Positions 7,853-16,460 of a stretch of 37,888 nt of DNA are shown here, piece by piece. The notes beneath the pieces are model-generated. The model ran no database searches. It was not told the DNA's origin and was given only the letters and a program-made list of their open reading frames with translations. How positions within the stretch are numbered: position 1 is the first letter of the stretch; the number at the start of each line of letters is the position of its first letter. The DNA comes from Bacillus sp. AFS098217 (GTDB taxonomy: Bacteria > Bacillota > Bacilli > Bacillales > Bacillaceae_G): the NCBI RefSeq assembly GCF_002551815.1, contig NZ_NVPR01000022.1, positions 1 through 37,888 on the forward strand, given 5' to 3'. The translations under genes and the position numbers were made by a program.

Positions 7853-8803
7853 ATGATTCCAGTAACAATTTTAACTGGTTTTCTTGGGTCAGGGAAAACA
7901 ACATTATTAAATCGTATTTTATCAGAAGAACACGGAAAAAAATTAGCGGTTATTGTAAATGAAATAGGACAAATTGGCATTGATAATCAATTAATTATGA
8001 ATGTCGAAGAAGAAATTATGGAAATGACAAATGGTTGTTTATGCTGTACAGTGCGTGAAGATTTACTTGTTGCTTTAAAACAATTGCTTGATGTAAAAGC
8101 AGAAGGAAAAATGGATTTTGATGGTCTGGTGATTGAAACGACAGGTCTTGCGAACCCAGGTCCGATTATTCAAACGTTCTTTTTAGATCCAGTTATTCAA
8201 TCCGCATATCAAATTAATGGTGTCGTAACAGTTGTAGATAGTTATCATATACATAAGCACTTTGAAAAAGGGCTAGAGGCAAAAGAACAAATTGCTTTTG
8301 CTGATATAGTTTTAGTAAATAAATTAGATTTAATTGAAAAGCAAGAAAAGGAAAAGCTTCTTACTGAATTACAAGGGATTAATCCGACGGCAAAATTAAT
8401 TCCAACGACAAATTGTGAAGTAGATATTCCTGCCTTGCTAGAAATTCAAACGTTTAAAACGCGTGATACATTAGACATTTATCCGCATAAAGAGCATCAT
8501 CATTTAGAAGGTGTGAAATCATTTGTATTACGTGAAGAGCGTCCACTTGATTTGCAGAAGTTAAATGAATGGATGGCAGCTGTTGTTCAAGAACTAGGAG
8601 AGTACTTATATCGTTATAAGGGAATTTTATCAATTGATGGAGTAGATCGTCGCATTGTCTTCCAAGGCGTTCATACACTATTTGCTGCTTCGTATGATAG
8701 AGAGTGGCAAGAAGGAGAAGAGCGCATAAGTGAAGTCGTTTTCATCGGAAAAGATATTAATAAAGAATGGTTCCAAGAACACTTCAAGGAATGTGTGAAA
8801 TAA
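7853..8803 (+). CDS. COG0523 (CobW/YjiA/ZagA) GTPase, probable metallochaperone
   Basis: A 316-residue G3E-family GTPase thought to deliver zinc or another metal to client proteins. Walker A is GFLGSGKT (9-16). The metal motif CLCC (Cys62, 64, 65) follows MTNG, with IETTGLANP (switch/Walker B) and VNKLD (guanine specificity) after it. A His-rich linker HKEHHHLEG (about residue 212) precedes the C-terminal CobW_C domain ending in FIGKDI. The ATG at 7853 follows AAGGAGC by ten bases; the longer frame overlaps the promoter. It is shorter than B. subtilis ZagA and lacks a visible Zur box, so I do not give it that name. Confidence 0.9.
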   Translation: MIPVTILTGFLGSGKTTLLNRILSEEHGKKLAVIVNEIGQIGIDNQLIMNVEEEIMEMTNGCLCCTVREDLLVALKQLLDVKAEGKMDFDGLVIETTGLANPGPIIQTFFLDPVIQSAYQINGVVTVVDSYHIHKHFEKGLEAKEQIAFADIVLVNKLDLIEKQEKEKLLTELQGINPTAKLIPTTNCEVDIPALLEIQTFKTRDTLDIYPHKEHHHLEGVKSFVLREERPLDLQKLNEWMAAVVQELGEYLYRYKGILSIDGVDRRIVFQGVHTLFAASYDREWQEGEERISEVVFIGKDINKEWFQEHFKECVK

Positions 8804-8833
8804 GCCTGTAAGAATTGCAGGCTTATTTTTTTT
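8800..8833 (+). terminator. Terminator of the CobW-family gene
   Basis: ATAAGCCTG (8800-8808) pairs with CAGGCTTAT (8818-8826), followed by a T8 run; the left arm includes the stop codon. Confidence 0.9.
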
Positions 8834-9049
8834 GAGAATGTTCTATATAAGTACAAATTGAAAAATCGACATAAAACCTTTCTTTTTAGATGGGAGAGAG
8901 AATCTGGCCATGCATAGAAGCGGTCAGATCCTTTTCCTGCCCCATGCCAAGTGAAAACAAAGAGAGCAAATGAGTGCACTTTATAGCCGTGACTTATATG
9001 CTGGAAAATCAAAATGGATATATATATTAATCAATAAAGAGTAGTAGAA
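8834..9049. other. Intergenic stretch without a recognisable gene
   Basis: No convincing frame is present. One hairpin stands out, ATCTGGCC (8902-8909) with GGTCAGAT (8922-8929, one G-U pair), followed by CCTTTTCC. It may be a weak terminator or a remnant; it sits between convergent genes that each have their own terminator. Confidence 0.3.
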
Positions 9050-9051
9050 AA

Positions 9052-9080
9052 AAAGCAAAAAAGCCTGTTCTCACAGGCTT
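9052..9080 (-). terminator. Terminator overlapping the BltD-like gene end
   Basis: On the minus strand AAGCCTG (9074-9080) pairs with CAGGCTT (9061-9067), followed by T6; it includes the stop codon. Confidence 0.85.
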
Positions 9081-9541
9081 TTGCTTTCATCTATAAGTAA
9101 TTCCATTACAACACCTACAACTGGACCATTATCATCGATATCACCAGTTAAATGGAAACTAAACGATTCATATAGTTTCATTGCTAGTTTGTTATCTGGA
9201 TGAAGACTTAAATAAATTTTTTTACATTGAAATTTTTGTTGTAAATACTGGATAAGCAGGTGGAGAAAACGCTTCGCATAGCCATTTCCTTGGAAATGGT
9301 AATCGATCATAAAACGATCTAGCCATACGCTATCATCTTTTTTTGAATACCAGCCATACATCGCGTATCCAACAAGTGTTTCTCCATCATATAAGCCTAC
9401 TGACGTTCCGTTTTCTTCATATAATGACTCGGCTAAAGAAAACGCATTGCTTTCAATGAACTGTTGCTGCTCCTTTGCTACGTCTAAAGCAGCGACTGAA
9501 CGCCAATTATTTGCTGTTACTTCACAAATGTGAAGATTCAT
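9071..9541 (-). CDS. GNAT acetyltransferase, BltD-like (possible polyamine acetyltransferase)
   Basis: A 156-residue GNAT protein. The order GLYDGETLVGYAMYGWY, VWLDRFMIDYHFQGNGYAKRFL (acetyl-CoA loop QGNGYAK) and CKKIYLSLHPDNKLAMKLYESFSF closely follows B. subtilis BltD, a spermine/spermidine acetyltransferase. Acetylation of polyamines is therefore a reasonable guess, but specificity was not shown. Unlike B. subtilis, no multidrug transporter gene lies beside it. The ribosome site (GTGAGTTGG) is weak. Confidence 0.85.
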   Translation of the reverse strand: MNLHICEVTANNWRSVAALDVAKEQQQFIESNAFSLAESLYEENGTSVGLYDGETLVGYAMYGWYSKKDDSVWLDRFMIDYHFQGNGYAKRFLHLLIQYLQQKFQCKKIYLSLHPDNKLAMKLYESFSFHLTGDIDDNGPVVGVVMELLIDESKSL

Positions 9542-9631
9542 AGTTCCAACTCACTTTCTGAAATATCATATCTTTAAAACCAATATGGATAATTTTACTT
9601 GTTATTTTGTTTAAGTCAAGCTGTGGTCTAT

Positions 9632-9662
9632 GAAAAAGACAACTGAAAAATTCCAGTTGTCT
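9632..9662 (-). terminator. Terminator of znuA
   Basis: AGACAACTG (9637-9645) pairs with CAGTTGTCT (9654-9662); on the minus strand the stem is followed by a T run. Confidence 0.85.
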
Positions 9663-9673
9663 GAAAGGTACAT

Positions 9674-10624
9674 TTAGTTTGTAGCTTCTTTTAAAGTATT
9701 CACGTTTTCTTCCATTAATGTAAAGTAATCTTTATTTTTCTTCGCATCATCTTCAGAGATAGTAGCAAGGTGATTTAAACGTAAAATTTTCGTTCCCGTT
9801 TCTTTTTGGATTACTTCCGCTACTTTTGGAGTAGAGAATGTTTCAAATAAAATATATTTTAAGCCATGATCTTTCGCTGTTTTCGTAATGTTAGCAAGTT
9901 CTTTTTGAGATGGCTCATCAGAAGCAGATATTCCAGCAACCGGGATTTGTTTTAAGCCGTAGCGCTGTTCCCAGTATCCGTATGCAGCATGAGAAACTAA
10001 AATTTCTTTTGTTTTTGCATTTGCAACAACTGATTTAAATTGATCATCTAAATCAGTAAATTTTGTTTGTAATGCTGCAAAGTTTTTTTCAAATTCTTGT
10101 TTATGATCTGGTTGCAATTCCACAAGTGCATTTTTGATTTTTTCAGCCTGTTTCATTGCAAGTGTAGGATCCAACCAAACATGTGGGTCCTTATCATGAG
10201 GATGCCCATCCTCTGTATGACCGTCTTCATGATCGTGGTGTTCTTCTTCAGATGATGCGCGAAGCTCAATACCTTGAGATGCATTTACAACTTTTACGTT
10301 CTCTTTTTTTAATGTTGTTTCCAGTTTCTCAGCAAATGGCTCTAATTCAGCGCCGTTATACACAAATAAATCTGCTTTTGCAATTTGCACGGTTTGTTTC
10401 TGACTTGGCTCATATGTATGAGAGTCAGCACCAGGCGGATAAATTGCTTCTACATTTACGTAGTCACCACCGATTTTTTTAGCGAAATCAGCCAGTGGAA
10501 AAATAGTTGTATATACAGTAAGTTTTCCATCCTTCTTTGCAGATCCTTCTTTTTTACTAGAACATCCAGCAAAAATTAGTGTGAAAATCAACAGGAATGA
10601 AAATAGGGTTAATCTTTTATTCAT
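9674..10624 (-). CDS. znuA: Zinc ABC transporter substrate-binding lipoprotein
   Basis: A 316-residue cluster A-I metal-binding lipoprotein that captures Zn(II) outside the membrane. The signal peptide ends in a lipobox, LIFAGC (Cys21). Family marks are TTIFPLADFAKKIGG, PPGADSHTYEP (first His ligand), an acidic His-rich loop (EEHHDHEDGHTEDGHPHD), DPHVWLDPTLA (second His), VSHAAYGYW (third His) and the C-terminal LFETFSTP. The ATG at 10624 follows AGAGGAGAATTAC. A Zur palindrome and SigA promoter lie upstream, supporting zinc rather than manganese. The ATPase and permease genes are not adjacent, so it is an orphan binding protein. Confidence 0.93.
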   Translation of the reverse strand: MNKRLTLFSFLLIFTLIFAGCSSKKEGSAKKDGKLTVYTTIFPLADFAKKIGGDYVNVEAIYPPGADSHTYEPSQKQTVQIAKADLFVYNGAELEPFAEKLETTLKKENVKVVNASQGIELRASSEEEHHDHEDGHTEDGHPHDKDPHVWLDPTLAMKQAEKIKNALVELQPDHKQEFEKNFAALQTKFTDLDDQFKSVVANAKTKEILVSHAAYGYWEQRYGLKQIPVAGISASDEPSQKELANITKTAKDHGLKYILFETFSTPKVAEVIQKETGTKILRLNHLATISEDDAKKNKDYFTLMEENVNTLKEATN

Positions 10625-10695
10625 GTAATTCTCCTCTTTTCTCTTTTTTACAAGTCTATTTTCCCCAAAATGTAAGAGGAAAATCAATTTTTAAA

Positions 10696-10720
10696 ATAAA
10701 ACGGAATAATTACGTTTTAT
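10696..10720. promoter_or_regulatory. Zur operator upstream of znuA
   Basis: A 25-bp palindrome centred on 10708 in which 11 of 12 base pairs are symmetrical (only 10704/10712 fail). The core AATAATTACGT with its flanks matches the Bacillus Zur box (CGTAATNATTACG) with one mismatch. It lies just downstream of the predicted znuA RNA start, so bound Zn-Zur would block transcription. Confidence 0.8.
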
Positions 10721-10731
10721 GTTGCGAACCT

Positions 10732-10760
10732 AGTATAATATATCTTTAGGAAAGTTGCAA
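10732..10760 (-). promoter_or_regulatory. SigA-type promoter of znuA
   Basis: On the minus strand, TTGCAA (10755-10760), a 17-base spacer and TATACT (10732-10737). Confidence 0.65.
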
Positions 10761-10895
10761 TAAATAATAATCATTCCGATTTGATTTTGTTATAAAGTTG
10801 TCAAAAAGAACAGGATTAATTTTTATGAACGTTGCATATGTGACAACACTGCTTTCATATATTGAGGTAGAGGGTACGAAAAAGGGGATGAGGGA

Positions 10896-11048
10896 TTGAA
10901 TTACATCATAGAGGCAATCTTATTAATATTAGCAGTAGTTTTGCCGTTATCTTGTGTTTTAATTTTTTTAAAGACATTAATCAGTAATTTAGGTGATTCT
11001 ACATTGATAACGAAGTTGCCGGCAGAGACAAAAAAGAAAAAAGAGTAG
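10896..11048 (+). CDS. Small membrane protein with a TTG start
   Basis: A 50-residue frame beginning at TTG, eight bases after AAGGGG, with an in-frame stop 33 bases upstream and no ATG, so TTG is the only usable start. It encodes one long hydrophobic segment (IIEAILLILAVVLPLSCVLI), a short polar region, and a Lys-rich tail, AETKKKKE, expected to lie in the cytoplasm. I do not recognise it. It is divergent from znuA and shares the region with the Zur operator, but a link with zinc is speculative. Confidence 0.55.
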   Translation: MNYIIEAILLILAVVLPLSCVLIFLKTLISNLGDSTLITKLPAETKKKKE

Positions 11049-11173
11049 GGAAATCATTTGAATAACGCATAGTACATTACTTATGATAAAATGAGGTAAA
11101 GGAAACTCCGGTAAATAGGGGATATATTGCCTGTTCAGATGGGATAAAAGTAGATAAAGAGGTATAAAGATAA

Positions 11174-11833
11174 ATGAATAAACGAACAGCGTTAGTACTC
11201 GGTGCAAGTGGTTTAGTTGGACAAGAAATAACGCAGCTATTACTTGACTCAGATTACTATGATTCGGTTACTATTTTTGTAAGGAAGCCATTGCAATTAG
11301 AACATGAAAAGTTACAACAAAAACAAGTGGATTTTTCAATATTAGAAGAATACAAAGAGTTTTTTGCTGTAGATGATGTATTCAACTGCCTAGGAACAAC
11401 AATTAAGAAAGCGAAAACAAAAGCGAATTTTAAAAAAGTAGATTATGAATATACATTACGAGCAGCCTGTTTAGCCGAAAAGCAAGGTGTACAAAATTTC
11501 CTTGTTATTTCTTCTATGGGAGCAAATCCAAAATCACTTTTCTTCTATTCGCAAGTAAAAGGAGAAATGGAAGAAGAGTTGCAAAAGTTAGTCATTGGCG
11601 GGATTCATATTTTTAGGCCATCGTTATTATTAGGAGATCGAGAAGAGTTTCGTTTTGGAGAAAGAATGGCAGAGAAGATTTCTGGTGTTATGCCATTTAT
11701 ATTTAGTGGTACTTTTAAAAAGTATAAACCGATTTCCGCGGAACAGGTTGCAAAAGGGATGTATATCGCGGCATTGCGTGAAGAATCCGGTGTCCATATT
11801 TATAATTCAAAAGAGATTACTATGATGGAATAA
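11174..11833 (+). CDS. NAD(P)-binding oxidoreductase, atypical SDR
   Basis: A 219-residue Rossmann protein. The N terminus ALVLGASGLVGQE (Gly10, Gly13, Gly16) is the nucleotide-binding loop of atypical/extended SDRs. VFNCLGTTIKKA and LVISSMGANPKSLFFYSQVKGEMEEEL follow, with Tyr-x-x-x-Lys (YSQVK) intact. This layout resembles the HTATIP2/TIP30 group of NAD(P)H-binding proteins. The substrate is unknown. The start ATG follows AAAGAGGTATAAAGATAA, a modest ribosome site. The stop is one base from a strong bidirectional terminator. Confidence 0.85.
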   Translation: MNKRTALVLGASGLVGQEITQLLLDSDYYDSVTIFVRKPLQLEHEKLQQKQVDFSILEEYKEFFAVDDVFNCLGTTIKKAKTKANFKKVDYEYTLRAACLAEKQGVQNFLVISSMGANPKSLFFYSQVKGEMEEELQKLVIGGIHIFRPSLLLGDREEFRFGERMAEKISGVMPFIFSGTFKKYKPISAEQVAKGMYIAALREESGVHIYNSKEITMME

Positions 11834-11870
11834 TAAAAAACGAGAAGGGTGCCTTCTCGTTTTTATTTTT
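11834..11870. terminator. Bidirectional terminator
   Basis: AAAAACGAGAAGG (11836-11848) pairs with CCTTCTCGTTTTT (11852-11864). T tracts on both strands serve the convergent NAD(P)-binding gene and namA. Confidence 0.9.
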
Positions 11871-11903
11871 ATCCCGCTATCTTTCCACCTCAAGCTCATG
11901 CGT

Positions 11904-12944
11904 TCAATTAGTCTTGTTTACTATTTTACCAGGAGCACGGCTGTATTGGCGTGGCTCTTGTAATTCAAAGCCGAGTTCATTGGCAGCTGTTCTTGGAAAA
12001 TATGGATTACGGAGCAATTCACGACCGATAAAGATTAAGTCAGCTTCATTACTTACTAGAATCTGCTCTGCTTGTAGACCGTTTGTGATTAAGCCGACTG
12101 CACCTGTTGCAATGTGAGCGTGTTCTTTTATATGTTTTGCGTATTCTACTTGGTAACCAGGATAAACATCAATATGCGCTGGTACAACTGCACCAGAGCT
12201 GCAATCAATAAGATCTACACCTTGTTCTTTCATCCAATTTGCGAATTGAACGTAGTCATCTACTGTTAACCCCTCAGGGTGATAGTCATTTGCAGAAATA
12301 CGGACAAATAAAGGTCCGGTCCAAACTTCATTTACAGCATCAATGATTTCTCTTAAGAAACGATAGCGATTTTCTGGTGATCCTCCATATTCATCTGTTC
12401 GTCTATTTGATAGTGGAGAAAGAAATTCATTAATGAGATATCCATGTGCTCCATGTAGTTCAATAATATCAAATCCAGCTTCCTTAGAACGGGATGCAGC
12501 TTTTTGAAAAGCTGTAACAGTTTCCTGAATTTGTTGTTTATTCATTTCTACTGGAACTTTCATTTTATCATGAAATGCGATGGGCGAAGGTGCAACAGGG
12601 TCTGTATGTAATTCAGCTTTTCGTCCAGCATGAGCTAACTGGATAGCCGCTTTTGCACCGTGTTCATGAAGAAGTGATACCGTCTTTTGTAATCCTTCAA
12701 TGTGTTCGTTACTCCAAATACCTAAATCTTTATGAGAAATACGCCCTTCAGGTACAATTGCTGTTGCTTCAAGCATTACGAGCCCAACTTGACCAGCAGC
12801 TCGCGTCCCATAATGTATATGATGAAAATTTGTTACCTTTCCATCTTCATTTTCAGATGAATACATGCACATAGGAGACATAACAATACGATTTTTTAGT
12901 GTAACGTTTTTTATCGTATAAGGTGAAAAAAGTTGATAATTCAT
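11904..12944 (-). CDS. namA: NADPH dehydrogenase NamA (YqjM), Old Yellow Enzyme family
   Basis: A 346-residue FMN-dependent ene-reductase that uses NADPH to reduce activated C=C bonds and some nitro compounds. It has an FMN-binding TIM barrel. Key YqjM residues fall at the same numbers: Cys26 and Tyr28 (MSPMCMYSS), Gln102, His164 and His167 (ELHGAHGYL). [22 protein letters not shown] and [11 protein letters not shown] are also family signatures. I choose the ATG at 12944 because AAGGGGG is eight bases before it. The ATG at 12950 is only two bases from that site, and the 12944 start reproduces YqjM numbering exactly. Confidence 0.94.
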   Translation of the reverse strand: MNYQLFSPYTIKNVTLKNRIVMSPMCMYSSENEDGKVTNFHHIHYGTRAAGQVGLVMLEATAIVPEGRISHKDLGIWSNEHIEGLQKTVSLLHEHGAKAAIQLAHAGRKAELHTDPVAPSPIAFHDKMKVPVEMNKQQIQETVTAFQKAASRSKEAGFDIIELHGAHGYLINEFLSPLSNRRTDEYGGSPENRYRFLREIIDAVNEVWTGPLFVRISANDYHPEGLTVDDYVQFANWMKEQGVDLIDCSSGAVVPAHIDVYPGYQVEYAKHIKEHAHIATGAVGLITNGLQAEQILVSNEADLIFIGRELLRNPYFPRTAANELGFELQEPRQYSRAPGKIVNKTN

Positions 12945-13036
12945 ATTCATTCCCCCTTATTGTCATTTCTATCATTGTATCATCATCATTTTTGTTTCCA
13001 TAATGAAACGCTTATTCTCAAAATTTTATTTATTCA

Positions 13037-13045
13037 TGTTACAAT
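13037..13045 (+). promoter_or_regulatory. Extended -10 promoter of ogt
   Basis: TGT followed by TACAAT (13040-13045), 31 bases before the start codon. Confidence 0.5.
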
Positions 13046-13076
13046 TATGAATATGAATCAAATTGGGGGATAGAGT

Positions 13077-13529
13077 ATGTATCGAGCTTATTATGAAAGT
13101 GAATTAGGATTGCTTGAAATTACGGCAAATGATAAAGGAATTACGTCGGTTATATTTGTGGAGGAACGAAAAAAAGAAAACAAGAGTAAGCTTGTAGATC
13201 AGTGTTTAGTCCAATTAGATGAATATTTTAATAAAATGAGAACCGAGTTTACAGTGCCGTTATCCGCAGATGGAACACCATTTCAAAAGAGTGTTTGGGA
13301 AGCTCTTTATACGATTCCATATGGTGTGAGTGCTTCGTATTTAGATATTGCAGAGAAAGTTGGGAATACAAAGGCTGTACGGGCGATAGGTGGAGCGAAT
13401 AGCAGGAATCCTATTTCAATTATTGTTCCGTGCCATCGTGTTATTGGAAAAAGTGGTAAGCTTGTTGGTTATGCGGGAGGCTTATGGCGGAAAGAATGGT
13501 TATTAAAACATGAGGGGATTTTGAAATAA
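13077..13529 (+). CDS. ogt: Methylated-DNA--protein-cysteine S-methyltransferase
   Basis: A 150-residue suicide DNA-repair protein that moves the methyl group from O6-methylguanine (and O4-methylthymine) to its own cysteine. The active site PCHRV (Cys119) is in the context SIIVPCHRVIGKSGKLVGYAGG. The helix-turn-helix region with RAIGGANSRNP (Arg finger and Asn hinge) precedes it, and a short N-terminal domain carries the expected TPFQKSVWEAL. The ATG follows TTGGGGGATAGAGT. The length suits a stand-alone Ogt rather than an Ada fusion. Confidence 0.95.
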   Translation: MYRAYYESELGLLEITANDKGITSVIFVEERKKENKSKLVDQCLVQLDEYFNKMRTEFTVPLSADGTPFQKSVWEALYTIPYGVSASYLDIAEKVGNTKAVRAIGGANSRNPISIIVPCHRVIGKSGKLVGYAGGLWRKEWLLKHEGILK

Positions 13530-13641
13530 GAATATGATAACCCTATTTTAATGAGATATTAGTTAGTGGTCAGAAGTAACCTTCATTATGAATTGTTGAC
13601 TTCAGTAAAATTACGTATCGTCATTATTTATGGGAGAAGTT

Positions 13642-14604
13642 ATGGAAAGAGGGATTGTTTTGCGTTGTATAAATTGTGGGAGTTCTTGCACTGATGGTCA
13701 GCTGAATTGTAAAAATTGTCAGCGGATTTTACATAATGAACCAAAAGAGGAAATCTCACCGATAGAAAAAGATATGGAGCAATATGTTGGAGCACATTAT
13801 CCATACTATAAAAGAAAATGGGATAAAGAGCGTAAACGAATCGCAAGATGGAGTTGGAATGGATGGGCTGCTATTTTCAATGTGGGATGGTTTGGATATC
13901 GCAAGTATTATTTACCTGCCTTTCTATTTGTCATGTTATTAGTAGCTTGTGATGCATTTTCGTATTACATGGGATTTAATGTATCACTCCCGATCATTAA
14001 TATGGTTCCACTTACGTTTTTATTGCTTATTTTCATGATAATAGGAGTAGGGATCTTTGCAAATGGTTTATATTATCGATTTGCTGAGCGGAGAATATAT
14101 CGGATAAAAGCACGAGAGATTGAAAATGAAGCAGTTGAGAGCTATCTTATTCGTGATAGTGGAGGAACGAGTAAAATGGGAGCAGCTATTGTCACTGTTT
14201 TGACAGCAGCTAGTATATTTTTAAGTCATTTTTTCTTCCCAACAGATCAAGATGTTATTCAAAAAGTACGTACAAGCTCACTTTATGAATACCCATTCTT
14301 TTCTATCGGTGAATCATTTGAAATGTATTTCCAGCAACCAGAATGGGAGTACTACCGAGGGACAGATGGATTAGAGTTAGTCGAATTTCATGGATATAGC
14401 CGTGGTATGCCAAGACAAAAAATTGTTATTCAGTTTGTTGTTGATTATCAAATGCATGAAATTGAACCGTATTCTCTTACAGTGAACGGGGAGCCTCGAG
14501 GTGAAGAAGAATTTTTGAAAATGATGGAAGATGTATTTCGGATTCAAAATCCATTTGAGCTGGACGATGGATTGCAGTGGAATGATTCGAAAGAAATGCT
14601 ATAA
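13642..14604 (+). CDS. Zinc-ribbon membrane protein with DUF2628 domain
   Basis: A 320-residue protein. It starts with a four-cysteine zinc ribbon (CINCG, then CKNCQ), followed by a charged linker and RWSWNGWAAIFNVGWFGYRKYYL, the signature of DUF2628. Two long hydrophobic segments (about residues 93-112 and 116-143) come next, then a third near 180-198. A C-terminal region of about 115 residues lies outside or inside the membrane. Function unknown. The ATG at 13642 follows GGGAGAAGTT at good distance; an in-frame ATG at 13630 overlaps that site and is rejected. Confidence 0.8.
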   Translation: MERGIVLRCINCGSSCTDGQLNCKNCQRILHNEPKEEISPIEKDMEQYVGAHYPYYKRKWDKERKRIARWSWNGWAAIFNVGWFGYRKYYLPAFLFVMLLVACDAFSYYMGFNVSLPIINMVPLTFLLLIFMIIGVGIFANGLYYRFAERRIYRIKAREIENEAVESYLIRDSGGTSKMGAAIVTVLTAASIFLSHFFFPTDQDVIQKVRTSSLYEYPFFSIGESFEMYFQQPEWEYYRGTDGLELVEFHGYSRGMPRQKIVIQFVVDYQMHEIEPYSLTVNGEPRGEEEFLKMMEDVFRIQNPFELDDGLQWNDSKEML

Positions 14605-14645
14605 AGAAACGCATGGAAAAGGTGACTTTCCGTGCGTTTCTTTTT
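14603..14645 (+). terminator. Strong rho-independent terminator
   Basis: AAAGAAACGCATGGAAA pairs with TTTCCGTGCGTTTCTTT over 17 pairs (one G-U), followed by T. Confidence 0.9.
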
Positions 14646-14684
14646 CATTATTTAAATAAAATATTTAAAATAATCAGAATGTTT

Positions 14685-14703
14685 TGTATAATGGTATTAT
14701 ACA
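14685..14703. promoter_or_regulatory. 19-bp palindrome over the oppA-like gene's -10 region
   Basis: TGTATAAT (14685-14692) and ATTATACA (14696-14703) are perfect arms around GGT. The left arm contains a TATAAT -10, and TGG-TATTAT reads as an alternative extended -10. This is either an operator that blocks the promoter or two overlapping promoters, one on each strand. Confidence 0.45.
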
Positions 14704-14740
14704 TACTCTATTGTATACATACAGATTGGGGGAAGGAAGA

Positions 14741-16402
14741 ATGAAGAAAAAAGTTTCAACGCTTGCTGTACTTGCATTATCAACAAGCATGTTCGTTGCA
14801 GGGTGCGGGAATGGGGAGAAAGCATCGACAACGAAGAAAGAGACAAGTAAGGGGATGGCTGATAAACAAGTACTAAACTTATTAGAAACCGCAGAAATTC
14901 CTTCGATGGATACATCAAAATCAACAGATTCCGTATCATTCCGAGTATTTGTAAATGCGATGGAGGGCTTATATCGGTTAGATAAAGATAATAAGCCAAC
15001 TCCAGGTATGGCAAAAGATGTGAAGATTAGTGAGGATAAGAAAACATATACGTTTGAATTACGAGATGCAAAGTGGTCAAATGGTGAGCCAGTCCGTGCA
15101 CAAGATTTCGTATATGGCTGGCAACGTGCGCTGGATAAAGCGACAGCTGCCGAATATGCATTTATATTATTTGATGTGAAAAACGCACAAAAAGTTAATA
15201 AAGGAGAATTACCACTTGATCAACTTGGTGTAAAGGCAAAGGATGATAAAACACTAGTAGTAGAACTAGAACAACCAGCTCCATATTTTCTTGAACTTAC
15301 TTCGTTCCCAACATTCTTTCCTTTAAATGAGAAGTTTGTAAAGGAACAAGGAGATAAGTATGCATTAGAAGCTGATAAAATTTTATATAATGGACCATTT
15401 ACATTAAGTGAATGGAAACATGAACAAAGCTATCAATTAAAGAAAAATCCGAATTATTGGGATAAAGGTACTGTGAAATTGGAAGAAATTAATGTGAGTG
15501 TTGTAAAGGAAACGAGTACAGGTGTTAACCTATATGATAGTGATCAAGCGGATCGCGTACTTTTAAGTTCAGAGTTTGTTGACAAATATAAAAAGAATAA
15601 GCCGGATGAATTTAAAACGAAACTAGACCCACGCATGTACTTCTTACGATTTAATCAACAGAATTCAACATTTAAGAATCAAAAAGTCCGTGAAGCAATT
15701 GATCTAGCCTATGATAAAAAAGGAATTGCAAATGTTATTTTAAATGATGGATCCTTACCAGCTTATTTCTTAGTACCAGAAAAATTCACAACAGGGCCAG
15801 ATGGGAAAGACTTCCGTACTGTAAATAAAAATTTCCGTGATAACAAGGATAACGTAGAAAAAGCGAAGAAATTATGGGCTGAAGCGAAAAAAGAACTTGG
15901 TCAAGATACAATAACAGTAGAATTATTAAATGATGATAATGGTAGCCGGAAGAAAGTTGGCGACTTTATTAAAGAAGAACTTGAGAAAAACTTACCGGGC
16001 TTAAAAGTGAATTTAAAACAACAGCCATATAAACAAAAATTAGATTTAGAGAAGAAATTTCAATATGAATTTTCACTATCAGCTTGGAGTCCAGATTATC
16101 CGGATCCAATGACGTATATTGATATGTTTGTGACAGGAAGCCCATTTAATGAAATGGCTTATTCAAATCCGAAGTACGATGAACTAGTTGCTAAATCAAA
16201 AGGAGAACTATTAAAAGACGATGCAGCACGCTGGAAAGCACTTGCAGAAGCTGAAAAAACCTTAATTGGAGAAGATGCCGCAATTTCACCTACTTATCAG
16301 CAAAGTACAGCATACTTAGAAAAGCCATATGTAAAGGGTATTGCAAATCATACATTCGGTGGTGATTTTAGCTATAAATGGGCATATGTGACAAAAAAAT
16401 AG
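14741..16402 (+). CDS. Oligopeptide ABC transporter substrate-binding lipoprotein (OppA/DppE family)
   Basis: A 553-residue extracellular solute-binding protein of family 5. The signal peptide ends with MFVAGC (lipobox, Cys22), so it is anchored to the outer face of the membrane. Typical marks are AEIPSMDTSKSTD, YTFELRDAKWSNGEPVRAQDFVYGWQRAL, YNGPFTLSEWKH and LSAWSPDYPDPMTYIDMF. It should bind short peptides, possibly cell-wall peptides. No permease or ATPase genes adjoin it, which is common in the B. cereus group where many orphan OppA copies exist. The ATG follows GGGGGAAGGAAGA; the frame upstream of it overlaps the promoter. Confidence 0.92.
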   Translation: MKKKVSTLAVLALSTSMFVAGCGNGEKASTTKKETSKGMADKQVLNLLETAEIPSMDTSKSTDSVSFRVFVNAMEGLYRLDKDNKPTPGMAKDVKISEDKKTYTFELRDAKWSNGEPVRAQDFVYGWQRALDKATAAEYAFILFDVKNAQKVNKGELPLDQLGVKAKDDKTLVVELEQPAPYFLELTSFPTFFPLNEKFVKEQGDKYALEADKILYNGPFTLSEWKHEQSYQLKKNPNYWDKGTVKLEEINVSVVKETSTGVNLYDSDQADRVLLSSEFVDKYKKNKPDEFKTKLDPRMYFLRFNQQNSTFKNQKVREAIDLAYDKKGIANVILNDGSLPAYFLVPEKFTTGPDGKDFRTVNKNFRDNKDNVEKAKKLWAEAKKELGQDTITVELLNDDNGSRKKVGDFIKEELEKNLPGLKVNLKQQPYKQKLDLEKKFQYEFSLSAWSPDYPDPMTYIDMFVTGSPFNEMAYSNPKYDELVAKSKGELLKDDAARWKALAEAEKTLIGEDAAISPTYQQSTAYLEKPYVKGIANHTFGGDFSYKWAYVTKK

Positions 16403-16408
16403 TACAAT

Positions 16409-16440
16409 AAAAGATGGGTGAATTTTCACTCATCTTTTTA
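16409..16440 (+). terminator. Terminator of the OppA-like gene
   Basis: AAAAGATGGGTGA (16409-16421) pairs with TCACTCATCTTTT (16426-16438, one G-U). Confidence 0.85.
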
Positions 16441-16460
16441 CTATGTAAGGAGGATTTGTT

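Noticed and set aside
8671-9012. 113-codon minus-strand frame over the end of the CobW-family gene and the gap after it
   Set aside because: Crosses the terminator hairpin, has no ribosome site and resembles no protein.
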